From the NCBI GenBank assembly GCA_948567375.1, contig OX419758.1:17737001-17801000 (forward strand): a stretch of DNA of 64,000 nucleotides. Direction: 5' to 3'. A program made the translations under genes and the position numbers. Source of the DNA: Lunularia cruciata (lineage: Eukaryota; Streptophyta; Marchantiopsida; Lunulariales; Lunulariaceae). Positions 20,711-33,639 of the stretch are shown here, piece by piece. Under the pieces are notes generated by a model. It searched no databases and had not been told where the DNA came from. It saw only the letters and a program-made list of their open reading frames with translations. Position 1 is the first letter of the stretch, and every line of letters starts with the position of its first letter.

Positions 20711-23700
20711 ACAATATTAGATTTCATTGGATATTTTAGATATTATTGGAAAAGGTCACTCTTGATTCCATAACTGCGGGCATATCCTGTCACGATAGTC
20801 TTGTTGTGGAGGTCATGATTAGCAAAGGAGTCTATTTATTCTTGCTAAATACGTGTAAAGTGTATGCAAAGTTTTTGGAAGGTGTAAGAAAGGCGAGGTA
20901 GAAAAGCACTCAATTTGTTGCGTCACATAATGTCATCAAATCCTTTTCAGCATAAATATAAGTATATATGTCATATCAAGAGAGTGCAAGACTGGTACAA
21001 AGAAAGTGTTAAAGCACTTCTCTTGTAATCCCATGTTGAGTAGGAGTAGTTTTAAGACTGAGGATAATCATATATATTGTTATTGGTAAGTTAGGCTGAA
21101 TAAAGTCTTTAGGTTAGTAACATTCTTGGAGAGGCTCCACCTGATGATCGTAATATGGCTTCAAGATAAGAGCTCTCTCAAAAGAGAATAGACTTTGTCA
21201 AATTTTGTAAAGTACCTCGTAGTCAATGAGGCAAAATTTCATTCCACATCAAAAGAAAATAAAATTTCTAAATCCTTATTTTAAAAAGTATGTATGTCAT
21301 TAACATTGTATTTAGATTGCATAAGATATTTACAGGTTCACGTTTGTCTTCGGATATCCTACAAACAATTCTGCACAGTTATAAGAGCTTAATTATTGTC
21401 AAACTTAGCTCTTTAGAAGGAAGAAGGCGACCGCGTAGGAAAAACGAAGGATGGGAAGACCCAATCAAACCGTACAAGGGAGAGAAACAAAAGGTAACAT
21501 GGGGCTCTTTAGCAAGTTCTGGCTACTTGTCACTTCCGTGACTACGTTGGCACTTAGTTTTTTCTTCGTGAGTTCAAATCTTACACAATTATAGGCATTC
21601 CTGCAGTGCTAACGATTTCTTCGTCTTTCATGACTCGGATGTGTAAGAGGAGGTCTGCTTTTAGCTCCGGGTGTCGCTATTCGTATTAGTTGAGATATTT
21701 ATTTATACGAATAAGATATTTAAAAATATAAAATTTTATATTTATATGTATTATATATATATATATTTATTTATTTAAAATTCTAAAGTTTCAATCCCTA
21801 TATATATGTTTTTTCCAAAATGATCAACTACCACGTCTCTTTTAGAAACTTTTTATATTCTCTTTTGAAAATTTTCACGCGAAGACCTCACGTCAAGATC
21901 ATAAAGACAGAGAGTTAGTAGCCCACTTTTAACTCTTGCTGGATGATATTGATGGTAGGTGCGATAGCGACTGGATTGAAAGGAGATTATCATCTAAACC
22001 TGGTAACACGACTTTACCTAGTAATGGAAGAATTCGAGAGAATGGAATGCTTGTTCTTTGGAAGAGCGTCTTGCTTTCGCACTACCCTACCTAGCAACTC
22101 GAGAGTTCTACTTAACAACTCGAGAGAACGTAATGCTTGTTCTTGGAAGAGCATTCGCTTTATGATCTTAGATGCTCGATGCACTAGCGGATCGAAAATG
22201 GAGGTGTGGAATATCGTTTGCGATGTTTTCACACCATTTTCAATCACACGGGTGAAACTATTAATTCTCTAAATATAATGTACATAATTAACCTTTGTTT
22301 ACTTTCTTATGGTGACATTTTCTCTTTTCGGTTTGAAACCTTTTTAAAGTCTTCGATATCTATACTTTATTTATATTTCTCTGTGAACTCATATTTTGCT
22401 AATTTTCTCACATTTAAGCTCAATTCACGATGGATTAGTTTAACTTGAGAGATGTGGTTAAGAGAACAACATGACATGATGGGATCGAATTTTCTGGATT
22501 TGAACTTGCGACGTAACAGTGACGATGGCGAGCACGTTGAGAACAACTATTTCAAGGTATGCTTCTCACTGTGAGGAATACAGTCCATCTCATAGCCGGC
22601 TCGCTCAGGAGCAACCTGTTGAATGGGGGGTGCAACTTGAGAAGCGACTTTGGTCCGCGGAGACTCGAGGCTGGTCGAATCGTAAGCAGCAGCAACGAAA
22701 CACGATGGGAGCTATGGATTCCAGCAAGTGGACGGGAAATTTATGTATAATCTGGAAAGAAATCTGCTCCGAATTGGATTAAGGCTGTGTCTATTTATTC
22801 GAATTTGTAAGCTTCTCGGGATACTGAATTCTCGAATTCGGACTGAAAGTTGGTAGGTTCGAACATGGCGAAATCTGAGATCGAAGTCGTACACAGTATC
22901 TTACAGGCTGTTCGCATTCTTGAATATGCGACTCATCATTTAATCTAGCCTTGGCTTTGGACGCACTAGGTGCAGGTCGTACAATGCCCGTGCACATTTT
23001 CTCATTTCGGTCGCAAGCACAATTCAATTACGCTTTGCGCGTGGTTCCAGTTCAGGGAAAGTTGGCATCTTAAGCTTTCGTAATTTTATGATATCATATG
23101 CCAGGATAAATAGCTATATATCTACTTGATGAATTTTTATTGTGAGAACAGAAACCTAACCAGTGCGAAGTCCTGTGCCTGACACTGCAAAGCGGGTGAC
23201 GCTTCGTTTCGTCTACTTCAGCATACGATAGCACCGTTTCGAAATTTGGCCGACTATTTTCCTTCTTTTCAGCGCCGCCCGCATCTTCGAATGCGCCAGG
23301 CACGTTAATTCAGGTCTAGTAATCGGGACAATTCCAGACGATTTCACTTCTTCCGTAGGTAAGCATTTTCCTCCACCTGCCGACACGCGTGATTGTGTGT
23401 TATCTGCACCAAGCGCATGCTCTACAGACGCGGATCGCTAATCAGGTTCGTTGTCTAACGACCACTGCGGTAGCAGTTCTATGATCAGGGACGACGATCA
23501 CGGGTTCAAGGCTAAGCCCTAAATGTCGTTCTTTGCATCTGATGTGTGGAATCCTCAAAGTCTATCTCTCAACTCTGTGCTTGTGCACTTTTCAATCCGC
23601 CGTAGGGTTAATAAAACATGGATAAATTCTGTACTGTAATCGTCCTTTAGATTTCTCAGCTTCTGTGCTCAGCATTGAACGAGATTTGAGAAATTGCGAC

Positions 23701-23893
23701 AATTTTTAGCAATGTAATATACTGGTTTTGTTGTCTGTTGAGTTCGTTCGCATTCATGCTTAATTTCGTAAGCTGTTTCTATGAAAAGAGGAGTATTTGA
23801 TTGCTTATGAAAGCGAACCAGGCGAACTGATCAAGATTTTCGAGGCAGAGTAGTAGGGTGTAAGTAACTTTCTTGCTGTCCTGCACGAGAGCA
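20711..23893. other. Intergenic, including upstream region of the kinase gene
   Basis: No convincing gene. The stretch holds an AT microsatellite-like run near 21700-21780 and the short dispersed element at 21418-21510. Bases 22500-23700 are less AT-rich and contain several short overlapping frames on both strands; none shows a domain. The last few hundred bases are the likely promoter and 5' UTR of the kinase. Confidence 0.5.
21418..21503 (+). repeat. Short dispersed GCGACCGCG element, longest copy
   Basis: The core is aagaaggcgaccgcgtagg followed by aaaaacgaaggatgggaag and acccaatcaa. It sits between two copies of gctctttag (21408-21416 and 21504-21512), which may be a duplicated target. 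Related copies: 19601-19615 (left part), 19395-19417 (right part), 27869-27900 (minus), 28230-28254 (minus, left part) and 55695-55736. Confidence 0.5.
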
Positions 23894-24847
23894 ATGGCGA
23901 AATCAAAGACCTGGTTGAGGAACGGAATAATCACTGAAGGAGCGTACTCTACAATATTTCTCTGCACCAATTTGCAGAACAATAAAAAATTCATTGCAAA
24001 GACGATTCTCGCACATGACCTGGAGCAAAGAACAGCTATTGAGATCGAAAGGAAGATGTATAAAGGAGCTAAGCCCATACAATCTCCTTACTTCCCCAGA
24101 TATCTTGGATTCAACATTGAAAAGAAGTGTAAGGAGATGGGGAACGTCGATGTTTGCAATCTCTACCTAGAGTGGGTGCCGAGAGGCAGTGTCTTAAACC
24201 TGATGAACAGACAGAACGGAACCTTAGAAGAGCCACAAATAGCTGTCTTTTGCCGAGATATCTGTCGAGGACTAGCCTACTTGCATGGTCAGGGCAAAAT
24301 CCATGGAGACATTAAGGCTGCCAATGTACTCATTGGGACAGAATGCCTCAAGCTCTGTGATCTGGGATCGGGCAAAATATTGGCGGATGGTGATGTATTG
24401 CTTCCTCCAAGGCGAGGCTGGGATCCGATGAGGAAGCGTATCTACACGACAGGGACGGATGGTTGGAAGGCGCCTGAAGTGGAAGATGAATTCGAACAGG
24501 GTCCTCCATCTGATGTCTATTCGCTAGGTTGCACGCTCGTGGAAATGGCTACTGGCGATCCGCCACAGAGATGTCCAAGAATCTTCATGAGTAAAGATCC
24601 AAAAGACATCAATCCCGAAACAGGGGTACGAAGATCAACCATAGACATATCACCCAACTTCTCTAAAGAATGCTTCCAATTCATGGAGGCATGTATGGCT
24701 GAAAATCCTCGTGATCGTCCTTCTGCTGCAAAACTTCTCACTTTCCCTTGGTTTCAAAAGAACCTCGCCTATGTTGTGCCTGCTCCAGGCACGCGACGGG
24801 AGCCTGAGCAAGTGGAATCTGGATGCGGGTCAGTCATTGGTTGCTAG
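23894..24847 (+). CDS. MAPKKK-like (STE-type) serine/threonine protein kinase
   Basis: This intronless 317-residue protein is nearly all kinase domain. Visible: glycine loop GIITEGAYSTIF (11-22), ATP-anchoring Lys36 in FIAKTI, hinge LEWVPRGSV (92-100), catalytic loop HGDIKAANVLI (137-147, Asp139, Lys141, Asn144), DLG in place of DFG (156-158), TGTDGWKAPEV (187-196), and Asp207 in SDVYSLG. The catalytic loop has Gly before the catalytic Asp, so it is a non-RD kinase, as are the plant MAPKKK15-20-type kinases it resembles in size and simplicity. All residues needed for phosphotransfer are present. A cytosolic signalling role is inferred; no signal peptide or membrane span. The ATG at 23894 is the first Met in frame. 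The terminal GSVIGC ends in Cys, but not as a clear prenylation box. Confidence 0.88.
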   Translation: MAKSKTWLRNGIITEGAYSTIFLCTNLQNNKKFIAKTILAHDLEQRTAIEIERKMYKGAKPIQSPYFPRYLGFNIEKKCKEMGNVDVCNLYLEWVPRGSVLNLMNRQNGTLEEPQIAVFCRDICRGLAYLHGQGKIHGDIKAANVLIGTECLKLCDLGSGKILADGDVLLPPRRGWDPMRKRIYTTGTDGWKAPEVEDEFEQGPPSDVYSLGCTLVEMATGDPPQRCPRIFMSKDPKDINPETGVRRSTIDISPNFSKECFQFMEACMAENPRDRPSAAKLLTFPWFQKNLAYVVPAPGTRREPEQVESGCGSVIGC

Positions 24848-27800
24848 TACCATGAGAACATCCAATTCTCAAGTGTAGTCAAGAATTTGGCTACAAACAA
24901 CTACACTAGAGTTAGTTCATAAATTGTAATCTAGCTAGAGATTGTCATGACATCCTTACGCTGTCTCGTATATTCACCTTGCTGTCTCGTATGCTATCGG
25001 CGGCTCGAACACCTCTGGTGAGTTTAGATGTGTTAGAATATTATACCTGTACAGTACTCGCTGTCTTATGGTCTAGCATACTCGATTCTGTTGCATTGCA
25101 AGAGTTCTCCATGGATCAATGATAAGTGGTGAGTTCATTGTGGTGCCGAATCTGGTGGCCTAACTGGTGCTTGGGCTCCTGTGTCTCTTTTTCTTCTCAA
25201 AAGTGTTGAACTTGATTGTGATCTTGCAGTCACATGAAATACATCAAGTTAATGTATATGCAGTCCAGCAGATGAGTTCCTAGTCCGGGACTCTCTCACA
25301 TAGAAACGACGTGGATGCTTCAAATGTGGTTCAAATCTTCAATCCGTCTAGGTAATTTGTGTAATCATTCTTAAGTAGAACTAATACTGCCATTTATTAA
25401 CTCCAGATTTCTTTAGAAAAATGTACTACCAGGATTCGATTATCACATGTGAAGATATCTTATGATTTGATAGTTCGAGAAAGAATCCCCTCATTCAAAC
25501 TCATAGCTTACTATGTTGAAGAGTTTGGCGTATCACTAGGAAGGTTAGATTATTTGAATTCTTGAATTGCTTTTTGAGAAATCAGTAATAACTACATGAC
25601 AAATTGTAGATCTTTCACCAAGGACAAAATTATTAGTAGCTTTACTATTGCATTCTTACAATTTCGAAAGTCACTCGTAGCTCAATAATGCATGTCCATT
25701 CAAGTTTGCGTATCTAAAACTTAGATCAACGTTTACATCATTCTCTCATCATATAAGAAACTTATACGGATATTAGTGAAAGATGTTTGCATCATTTCCA
25801 TCCCATTAAATAATGTATAAGACCTTGAAACTTTAAAACCACATTCTAATCTATTTCATATAAAATTTTGCAATTAAAAAAAAAATTTCAGTAAAAAATT
25901 TAAGGATGGGTCTTTAACATGTAGTATTGTTAAATTAAATGAGAAATAATTCTTTGAATCATGAAACTTGTGCAGGTAAATTTTTTTTTTAATCTATAAT
26001 CTTTAAATTTGTTGAAATTATGGGTAATATCTCACATTTAATTCTAAATGGAAAAAGCTTATCCAAAGGCAAGATATTTTAACCTTTTCTACGTAAAGAA
26101 ATGCCTACATAATCATCAGTTTTATACATGTAATTATCTCATAATAATAGATAATATCATCAATTTTATGTCACCTTTCTATGTATGGAGAATAATGAAA
26201 CATTGCTTATCACTCTCACCCAAAGAAGAAGAAAAATTAAATTAGTAGTAAGTACCTACACAAGTAAGTTAAAAATTTGAGTGATTATATACATCAAGCC
26301 AAAGTAAGAGTATTATTACTTGTCTTCCTTATATTAACAAGTGGTTATTATATATTAATAAAGTGTATATATATTTAAGTAAAAAATATAAACAATGATA
26401 TATATATATCAATATCAATACCAATATACTAAACACCCTACTTCATTCATTCGGACTACCAATAACAATCGAGGGGCTGTGAACACACGTATTGCCCTTC
26501 GGTTTAACATACAAGTCTGTATTTTGCATAGTATATTGATTACAGTTTAAATTTTAATAAAATAAAATAAAACTAAAATAATAATAATACATAAAAATAT
26601 ATAATTAAAAAAAAATATCTAGACATGAAAACCAAATGTCTAGATTATTTTAGATATCAATAAAACATTGTTAAAAATTCAGAAATTTATATTAAAAATA
26701 TCGATTCAAAATAAATTTAATCATACAAATAGTAGAGCTATTCATATAATTATTATATAAACCGTTAATCGAACCATATGTAGAGTCTAAATATTTTACA
26801 GAAGTAGATGATGAAAATATATTTGGATAGATGCAAAAAGTTAAACACTAATAAATTTTATGGATTTATCTGTACACACCGATAGGAGAATATATACATC
26901 TATCATCCCTAGCATTTTAATTAGAGCCAAGAATATGAATCTAAAGTATTATACAAATAAAAGAAGTTGTCGTTGTGTAAGCCGTCCAAATCATTCCATC
27001 GGAATATGATTGTAAATTGCAACTGAAATGTTCCACAAGGAAGCATGAGAATATGTTGGAAATACATCCTGGAGTTTTATACTTTACAATTTACTATAAA
27101 CTATAGGATGGGAGTTGAACCAAGAAACTGCAAGATATAATATTAAAATATTTTGATATCATTCAGACTTCCTAAAATATATTATTTATGTATTTTATAT
27201 ATTCCTAACTGTCATAGTAATGCGACTTTTTAGAGCACCAAATTTTTTATTTTTATTTTTTTCCATCTAAAAATAATTTCAAAATTACACTTGATGTGTT
27301 TCTCGTCATAAATGATGTGTTCTATCATTGTTCCACCTCCAAAATCTGCAATCACAGATTAAAATTGGGTGTCCTTGATATATGGCTGTAGTTCTTTTCC
27401 GCGTCCAATTCAGTTAAAGTTGTCTGTTTAGTTCTATGTTTTCCTCCGGGAGTAAAGATTGTCCCTTATGTGTCTTGCATGCTTTCAGAGTATAATATAT
27501 AAAACATATGGTCAAAAAGATAAATTGAGGAAATATATGATTAAATTTTAAAATCTTTCAATTTATTATTCTGAAACATTTATTTTTCATATATTAGTAT
27601 TTCAAAATGAAATTAAATAAGAATTTAACACACCGTCCCTAGTTACACATGCAAAACATGGTTTCCACAGTAGGGCTAACAATTCTGATATACAGTAGTA
27701 CTCTAACATCCCAATCCATTTTGAATTGGTATTTGTTTTTAAGATTGGAAAAATTCCCCATTGCACTTTAAAATCACTTTAGCTAACACCCCATTTTGTG

Positions 27801-29445
27801 GTGGGAAGAAATATTGACCCTTGATGTTTTCGACCATCCTAGCTAGATTGTACGGCTCGATGGTGTCTTCCCTCTTCTTGTTATCTTACGCGGTCGCCAT
27901 TTTCTGTCTTAGATAGATTCTAAATACATTTCATGCGTCTGACTATTAGAGTCAATTTGTTCCATGTCTTTCCACCATGTACCAATAAATACAATAAGTT
28001 GTAATCTTCATTAGAGCAATGGATCCCAAGAATATTCCCAATAGAAATAGAAATGACTATGTAAATGAGCTTTGGTTCGTACATCATTTTACAAATTATT
28101 ATATATTACATGTAACTTATATATTTAAATTTTCATTCTAAATTCTCTCTATTTTCGATAACAGTAATTTGAACTAAAACTTGCATTTTATCCGAACTCG
28201 GCAATTTCGTTTAAAATTTAATTTCCGAGATTCTACGCGGTCGACTTTCTCTCGGAGTTTTTGGGTAATTGCGAAACCTCTGTCAGTGCGATCTTGAGGC
28301 TGGAAACGAGGGCATGCTCTTATAGAGAGTGGTATTACCCGTCGAAATCGCGACCAAAAGTCAAGTCTCCTGAATCCAATCAGCATATTTTAAGAGTTTG
28401 ATACTCATGTTCTACGTGTACACATTGATGACCTGCCGTAGCCAGGTATCAGGAAACACCTGGATAAACTGCACTCATTGTACATTCTGTGATCTCCGAT
28501 GTCATCTCGAGGTCAGAGAGTCCAGTTAAGATCTCTTATCTAAGTTTCAGTCCCTTGAATAGTTGCTGATCATTTTGAGTAACAAGTTCGTGAATGGGTG
28601 ACCACACATTTTCCATTCTTGGGAAGGTTTGATATAGAGATGGCCAGCAAGTAAATCATGATCATGCAATCATCATGACCATCTTAGTTCAACCTTTTCT
28701 GAGATTGTTCGCGCGCTGAAGGCGGACGTGAAGTCAAGTATGCTGAATCACTGTTCAATAAACCATGTGCTCGATCGAATCTTGTATGTTTATACAATTG
28801 CATTACTCAGAACATCTCCTTAATCTAATGGAGGATGAATCCTAATCCTCTAGCTAGACTCGGGATGCATGATCCCTACAGATAAAATATTCATGTAACT
28901 CTTAGTCAAACACTTGATCGGGCCAAAGGTCCCATATAAGAGGTTAATTCTGCTGTTCTTAATTTGTGTGTTTCGCTTGCAGCTTTCATCCTCTTTCGTT
29001 TCTGGCTGGAAGGTCTAGAGTTCTTCTCTTGATTCTGGAGATGAGCTCTAAGATCGAACGCTTGAACGGATTGAGTTCTGCACTGAAGTTTTAATTCTGT
29101 CCTTTTTTGGGTCCAGTTTGTCTCCTTTTTCTTCAACTCGTCGTCTATCCTATGATCTGCCAGGAATTCGAAGTCCTCAATAATAAATAATCTGTGATTG
29201 CAATTGCGAATTGTTGTGCACCTTTGTCCGTAGATTTACTGCATTCATTGCCAGTTCCTTGGTTCAAGAGCAGTCCTTCAAGCTGCAGTTTGAACTGAGT
29301 AGATTTCTACGTCCAGAGCCGTGTCTCTTCTTCCCTTGAGATAAGAGGTAAGTCGGAGCCTCCACCTGTAGCGTGAGATTCGAATTGAATAAATTACATT
29401 GCAGCGGGCTACCCTGTCGTTGAAAATACTCGGTGGAGCTGCAAG
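24848..29445. other. AT-rich intergenic stretch
   Basis: After a probable 3' UTR (24848 to about 24960), the sequence is strongly AT-rich with no open frame of note; 26250-26900 and 27120-27700 are the most AT-rich. Two partial minus-strand copies of the GCGACCGCG element lie at 27869-27900 and 28230-28254. From about 28400 composition becomes more balanced, consistent with the upstream region of the next gene. Confidence 0.55.
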
Positions 29446-30075
29446 ATGGAGGCAGTTGGAGCTGCCGCCGAATTGGCAGTCATTTTCCTTCTTGTATGTA
29501 CATCTGCCTTGCTCTGTACTTTACATACCGGCACACTAAAGCAAACGTTCAACATTTATGTCTTTGATGGCGAAATGGGGAAGAGCTTCCGATCCGAGTT
29601 TGGAGCAGAAGATCTAGTCCCAATGTCAGAGGATACGCCATCCTCAATGCTTGTGGAGATGCTGGCTGAGTTTGAAGATACAAATTTGGACGTGGATTAT
29701 TCGTATGATGTGGAGCTCTTAACTTTTGAGGATGAGACTAACGAAAGCAGAGTATCTATCTTGTGCTGGCTTGCACTGGAAACAACCTATCAGCAAGACC
29801 CCGACAATGCGATGCTAATGTGGCGTGCACCATGTTATCAAGAGACGAAGAGTGAGGACAGTTATCCGTCAGCTGAATGTCATCTCGAGGTATCCAAAGC
29901 TGGTGACTTAACAATATCATTTGCAGATACAGTAGTGGCATATAGAAGTAACACAACGGGACTAGGTGTCGAGTATATGGTCTTGAGTGAGGAAAACGAG
30001 ATTTTGCTGTTGAATGAAGACCATAAGACTGTATGGAGCTCTGAAGAAAACAACTTCTTCAACTGTATTGATTGA
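29446..30075 (+). CDS. Secreted bulb-type (mannose-binding) lectin-like protein
   Basis: 209 residues. Residues 1-27 form a signal peptide or anchor (AELAVIFLLVCTSALLCTLH). Residues about 103-202 follow the pattern of a bulb-type lectin domain: MLMWRAPCY in place of the usual VWVANR, then CHLEVSKAGDLTISFADTVV, YRSNTTGLGVEYMVL, EILLLNEDHKTVWSS. The final repeat keeps the L-L-N-x-D...VWSS spacing of the family but not an intact QxDxNxVxY sugar site, so sugar binding is doubtful. The part between the signal and the lectin-like region (about 40-100) is acidic and unrecognised. Single exon; ATG at 29446. A cell-wall or apoplastic role is inferred. Confidence 0.62.
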   Translation: MEAVGAAAELAVIFLLVCTSALLCTLHTGTLKQTFNIYVFDGEMGKSFRSEFGAEDLVPMSEDTPSSMLVEMLAEFEDTNLDVDYSYDVELLTFEDETNESRVSILCWLALETTYQQDPDNAMLMWRAPCYQETKSEDSYPSAECHLEVSKAGDLTISFADTVVAYRSNTTGLGVEYMVLSEENEILLLNEDHKTVWSSEENNFFNCID

Positions 30076-31789
30076 GTATTACTTCGACATTAGGCCAGTA
30101 TCGTACTTTGCTGATCGTATTGGAATCAATTGCGGTTACCTTATTGACTCGTGGGAACGTCAATGAAGATTCAGCTGCGGCTGACTGCAATTTATAAAAG
30201 AAGTGCAATTATCGCGGTTCTTTTGTTCTAGGAAACTAGTTTCAGATATAATTTGAGAGAGAAATACTACATGTACATACCAAATTTCATGTCGACATAA
30301 GGCTAGTGCCCAGCTCACTCATTTGTTTCAAATCAAGCATGTGTAGCTTCTGCGATAGACAAACTATTTGGAGCTGTAAATAAACCATTTCTTTCTAAAT
30401 GTCACGTCTGCTTCTTCGTATGAATCGTGGTGAGTCAGGTTGTGCTAGTAGCTGAAGACTCTAGAGTCCATTTGATGGCATGTTAGGTACCATGGAAACA
30501 AGACTACCTAATGAGAGCCACTACGCAGACCTAGCGGGGTACTAGCTCTAGCAGTCCCTCACAGAACTCCACTCTGAACGTTTTACAAGTTCATATCTAT
30601 GTGCAGAGAGAACTCCAAAGGAAGAGATGAACGATACGGATGGAAAGAAAACCTTGGAACGGAAGTTGTCAAGTACGTAATCCAAAGCGTAACACCATGT
30701 GAAAATCCGAGATTGACATCACGATGGAGAAACGAAATCGATGATGATGAAAAGAAAGATTCGGCAATGTTATTTCGGCTCCTTAATTGGTTGTAAAAAC
30801 TGTGATTTAATATCGAATGCCTTTGATCTCATTTCCAACTTTATCTAACCCCCAAACCCGGAGACAGTACTGAACAAATTTTGAAAAGGTCACATCACGA
30901 CGTGTGGTTGATCACCGTTGTTTCTTTTCACGCTACTCTCAGTGGATTTTTCTGGATGATGTCGCCACTAACAGCAATTGAAGAATATATCTATATTTAT
31001 TTATTTATTTATTTATATTTCTCAATTTCTTACGGGGGTAAAATTTAAATAGCTCTTTTTATCTGTATCGAGTTCGGTAGAATCAAGAAACTTTATCCTC
31101 AAATACTTTAACGCTTAGAAATATGTTATGTTTAGAAATCGTCACTTCCGACGGGGAGAGAATTCTTTTATGGACAAATCGGATTGCTGTAAACACTACA
31201 AGTTAAATTGAATAGAGGATAGTAGACACCAACCCGTAATAATATGCTATAATAAGTAGCGTTTCTTCATTTATTTTTTAATAGAATCGTTATTCAAGTA
31301 AGATCTTTATCTTTTTGGACATCAATTTGATAATTCTTTCCAATATTTTCATCCAAACTTAACATAATTTGTCTAAAAACTAATACAATATATGATCGTG
31401 ACCTTATATGCTTTTATGTTGTATTTCTACTAGTATTTGATTCGTGTATTAATATTTAAATTATAATATATAGTTGGTTAAATTGCTTATATTTCAGTAA
31501 AGTATATATTCATTGCATTGTCGATTGGGTACACATGCCGGGATGACTAATATTCTTGGTAATAAAACCAATCGAATACTTTGAGATTTATGCCGGGTTG
31601 CATCTACGTACCCCTACTCATTTACAAAATGCTTTTTAATATCTACACTAAAACTGTACTCATTTTGACCAATTTGTTTTATGATCATTTATACTTAAAA
31701 CGGAAACTATATGATAAACGAAGAAAAGCATCTGTGGACAGATGCCCTTCAAGATCAACGTATAATTTACTTTTCCTTACTTCACTTCG
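30076..31789. other. Intergenic, no gene seen
   Basis: The first few hundred bases are the likely 3' UTR of the lectin-like gene. A (TATT)n-type simple repeat is at about 30992-31018. The rest is AT-rich with no supportable feature. Confidence 0.5.
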
Positions 31790-32052
31790 CACTGCAAAGC
31801 CCATGCAGACATTCTTCGCCGAGTCACACGACTTTTACCTCACTCACAATTCACATTCTCCCGGGATTGAGTCTGACTAGCTGGAGTGCGAAACTAAGAG
31901 CAATTCGGAGATTCGTAAGTCACTGCAAAGCCCATGCAGACATTCTTCGCCGAGTCACACGACTTTTACCTCACTCACAAGTCACATTCTCCCGTGGTTG
32001 AGTCTGACTTAGCTGGATTCCGAAACTAAGGTCAATTCGGAGATTCGTGTGT
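31790..32052 (+). repeat. Tandem duplication, two 131-bp copies
   Basis: Copies 31790-31920 and 31921-32052 lie head to tail. They share cactgcaaagcccatgcaga, cgacttttacctcactcaca and tcaattcggagattcgt-type blocks with few differences. The length is not a multiple of three and no protein is conserved across both, so it is a non-coding duplication of recent origin. Confidence 0.9.
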
Positions 32053-33639
32053 AAGACGTTTTCTGGTTTTACCTTTGATGAATAATAACTGGTCTCGGTC
32101 ACCAGTTTGGATCCCAACACCGAGTGCCTCTTAAATGGAAGTGACCCGTTAAACGCTGAAGTTGACTGTCCTGCCCAGGTGCCAATGAATTTGAATGAAT
32201 GAAAAACTTCGTAAAATTGAACTACAAAATTGTGTGATTGTCGAGGTCTTGAGCTCAGCGAGTCATCTGCAAATGTACTGTCAGGCCCTCTCTTGTTGCA
32301 GATGCAGATCTAGAGTTTAGATAATGTACCATGATTGGAGGCCGAGGTTCTACCCGGATGAGGGAGAAAAGAGCCAAGTTTATCCCTAATGACATTGTAA
32401 TGGGATAGGATTCGGATCCTCTGTATAAGCCATGGAATCGTGGAAGAACATCTTTCACATTGTTGTGTTCTACCTTTGGTCTTCTGCGGTCAAACTTGTG
32501 TCATGATCTTTGTGAAATGAATTGCCAGCTTTCCGACCCCGATAGTGTTCAGTCTTACTATGTTCACTTTGCACGCATCCGCATTCCTGTATACTTAGTA
32601 TAATAACTCCACAAGTGCAGGTTCCGAACCTGAACATTCTAAATTTAACAACTTGGAATCATAATGGATCGAACAGTTTCTGCCACGAACTTCCACGAAC
32701 TTGTGCGTCAGTATATAAAGTATATCATACACAGTGACTACGGATTCATTTGCCAGAACAGGAGACTGGAATAGGTAAATCTGTCACATGACAGGATATT
32801 GGAAGAATATTTAACAGTGAGTACAATAACATGGGAGTTTTAACAGTATGCCAGAAGCCTTAAGAACGTCATATAATATCTTTTAACGCAGCTTCAGAGC
32901 ATGTCTGGACGATATCGACAGTCTAGTATAATGAATGTTTGAATTTTTATCATAATAATTCTTCACTTCTCTTTCCCCAGACTTTCGGCACAGCCATCGT
33001 GACGCTCGCATGGTTTATAGTGAAGGAAAGTTATGGGAACTCGTCAGAGAGGAGGCCCAGAGAATATATAAGCAGCTACTGAAACCGTATTGTCTGTGAC
33101 AAGTCTTTGCACTCTTGTGGATGCAACTGTGCAAATGGTCCTCTGTTAATTGTCTATGTCGTTGCTAAACCTGCAGCACCTATAACTGTAAGTTACTTTT
33201 TACTGATTTGCCAATGCAATTTGTATGTATCATACACATTCCTGCAACCCTTGCACATTCTGGACCCAACGACATAATTATAGAAGTCAAATAGTCCACA
33301 TAAGTTCTTCAAGTCCCTTGGGCATGCACACAACTAGCGTGCTTGAATTATTTTAAGAGTCGACATGACTGTGATGTTCAGTGATGCATTTGCAAGGCAA
33401 TTGATCATGCTATAGTAAGTGAAAGCCAAGAATGCTAATTCTAGTTATGATTAAGGAGTTATGTTCTAATATCTGTGTAAATTAAACTTCTCATCTGATG
33501 AATTACTTTGATTGTCATCGACGTTTTTCGTAAATCTTGTCTATGTTATCCTGTTTTGGTGAAATTACTGTAGTAGCGTGCACTGACATCGATGAAGCAC
33601 TGCAATGTCTCATCGCTTGTAGGGAATTGAGAGAGACTC
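32053..33639. other. Intergenic, no gene seen
   Basis: Balanced to AT-rich sequence with short frames only. Bases 33000-33600 could include untranslated exons of the next small gene, but I cannot define splice sites with confidence. Confidence 0.45.

Noticed and set aside
21500-21600. tRNA-like T-arm gtgagttcaaatcttac
   Set aside because: A T-arm-like stem-loop is present, but no matching acceptor, D-arm or anticodon arm can be assembled at the right distances. A degenerate tRNA-derived SINE is possible but unsupported.
22500-23300. Cluster of short open frames on both strands in less AT-rich DNA
   Set aside because: Overlapping frames conflict, none shows a domain or plausible splice continuation. 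It may be promoter or UTR sequence of the kinase gene.
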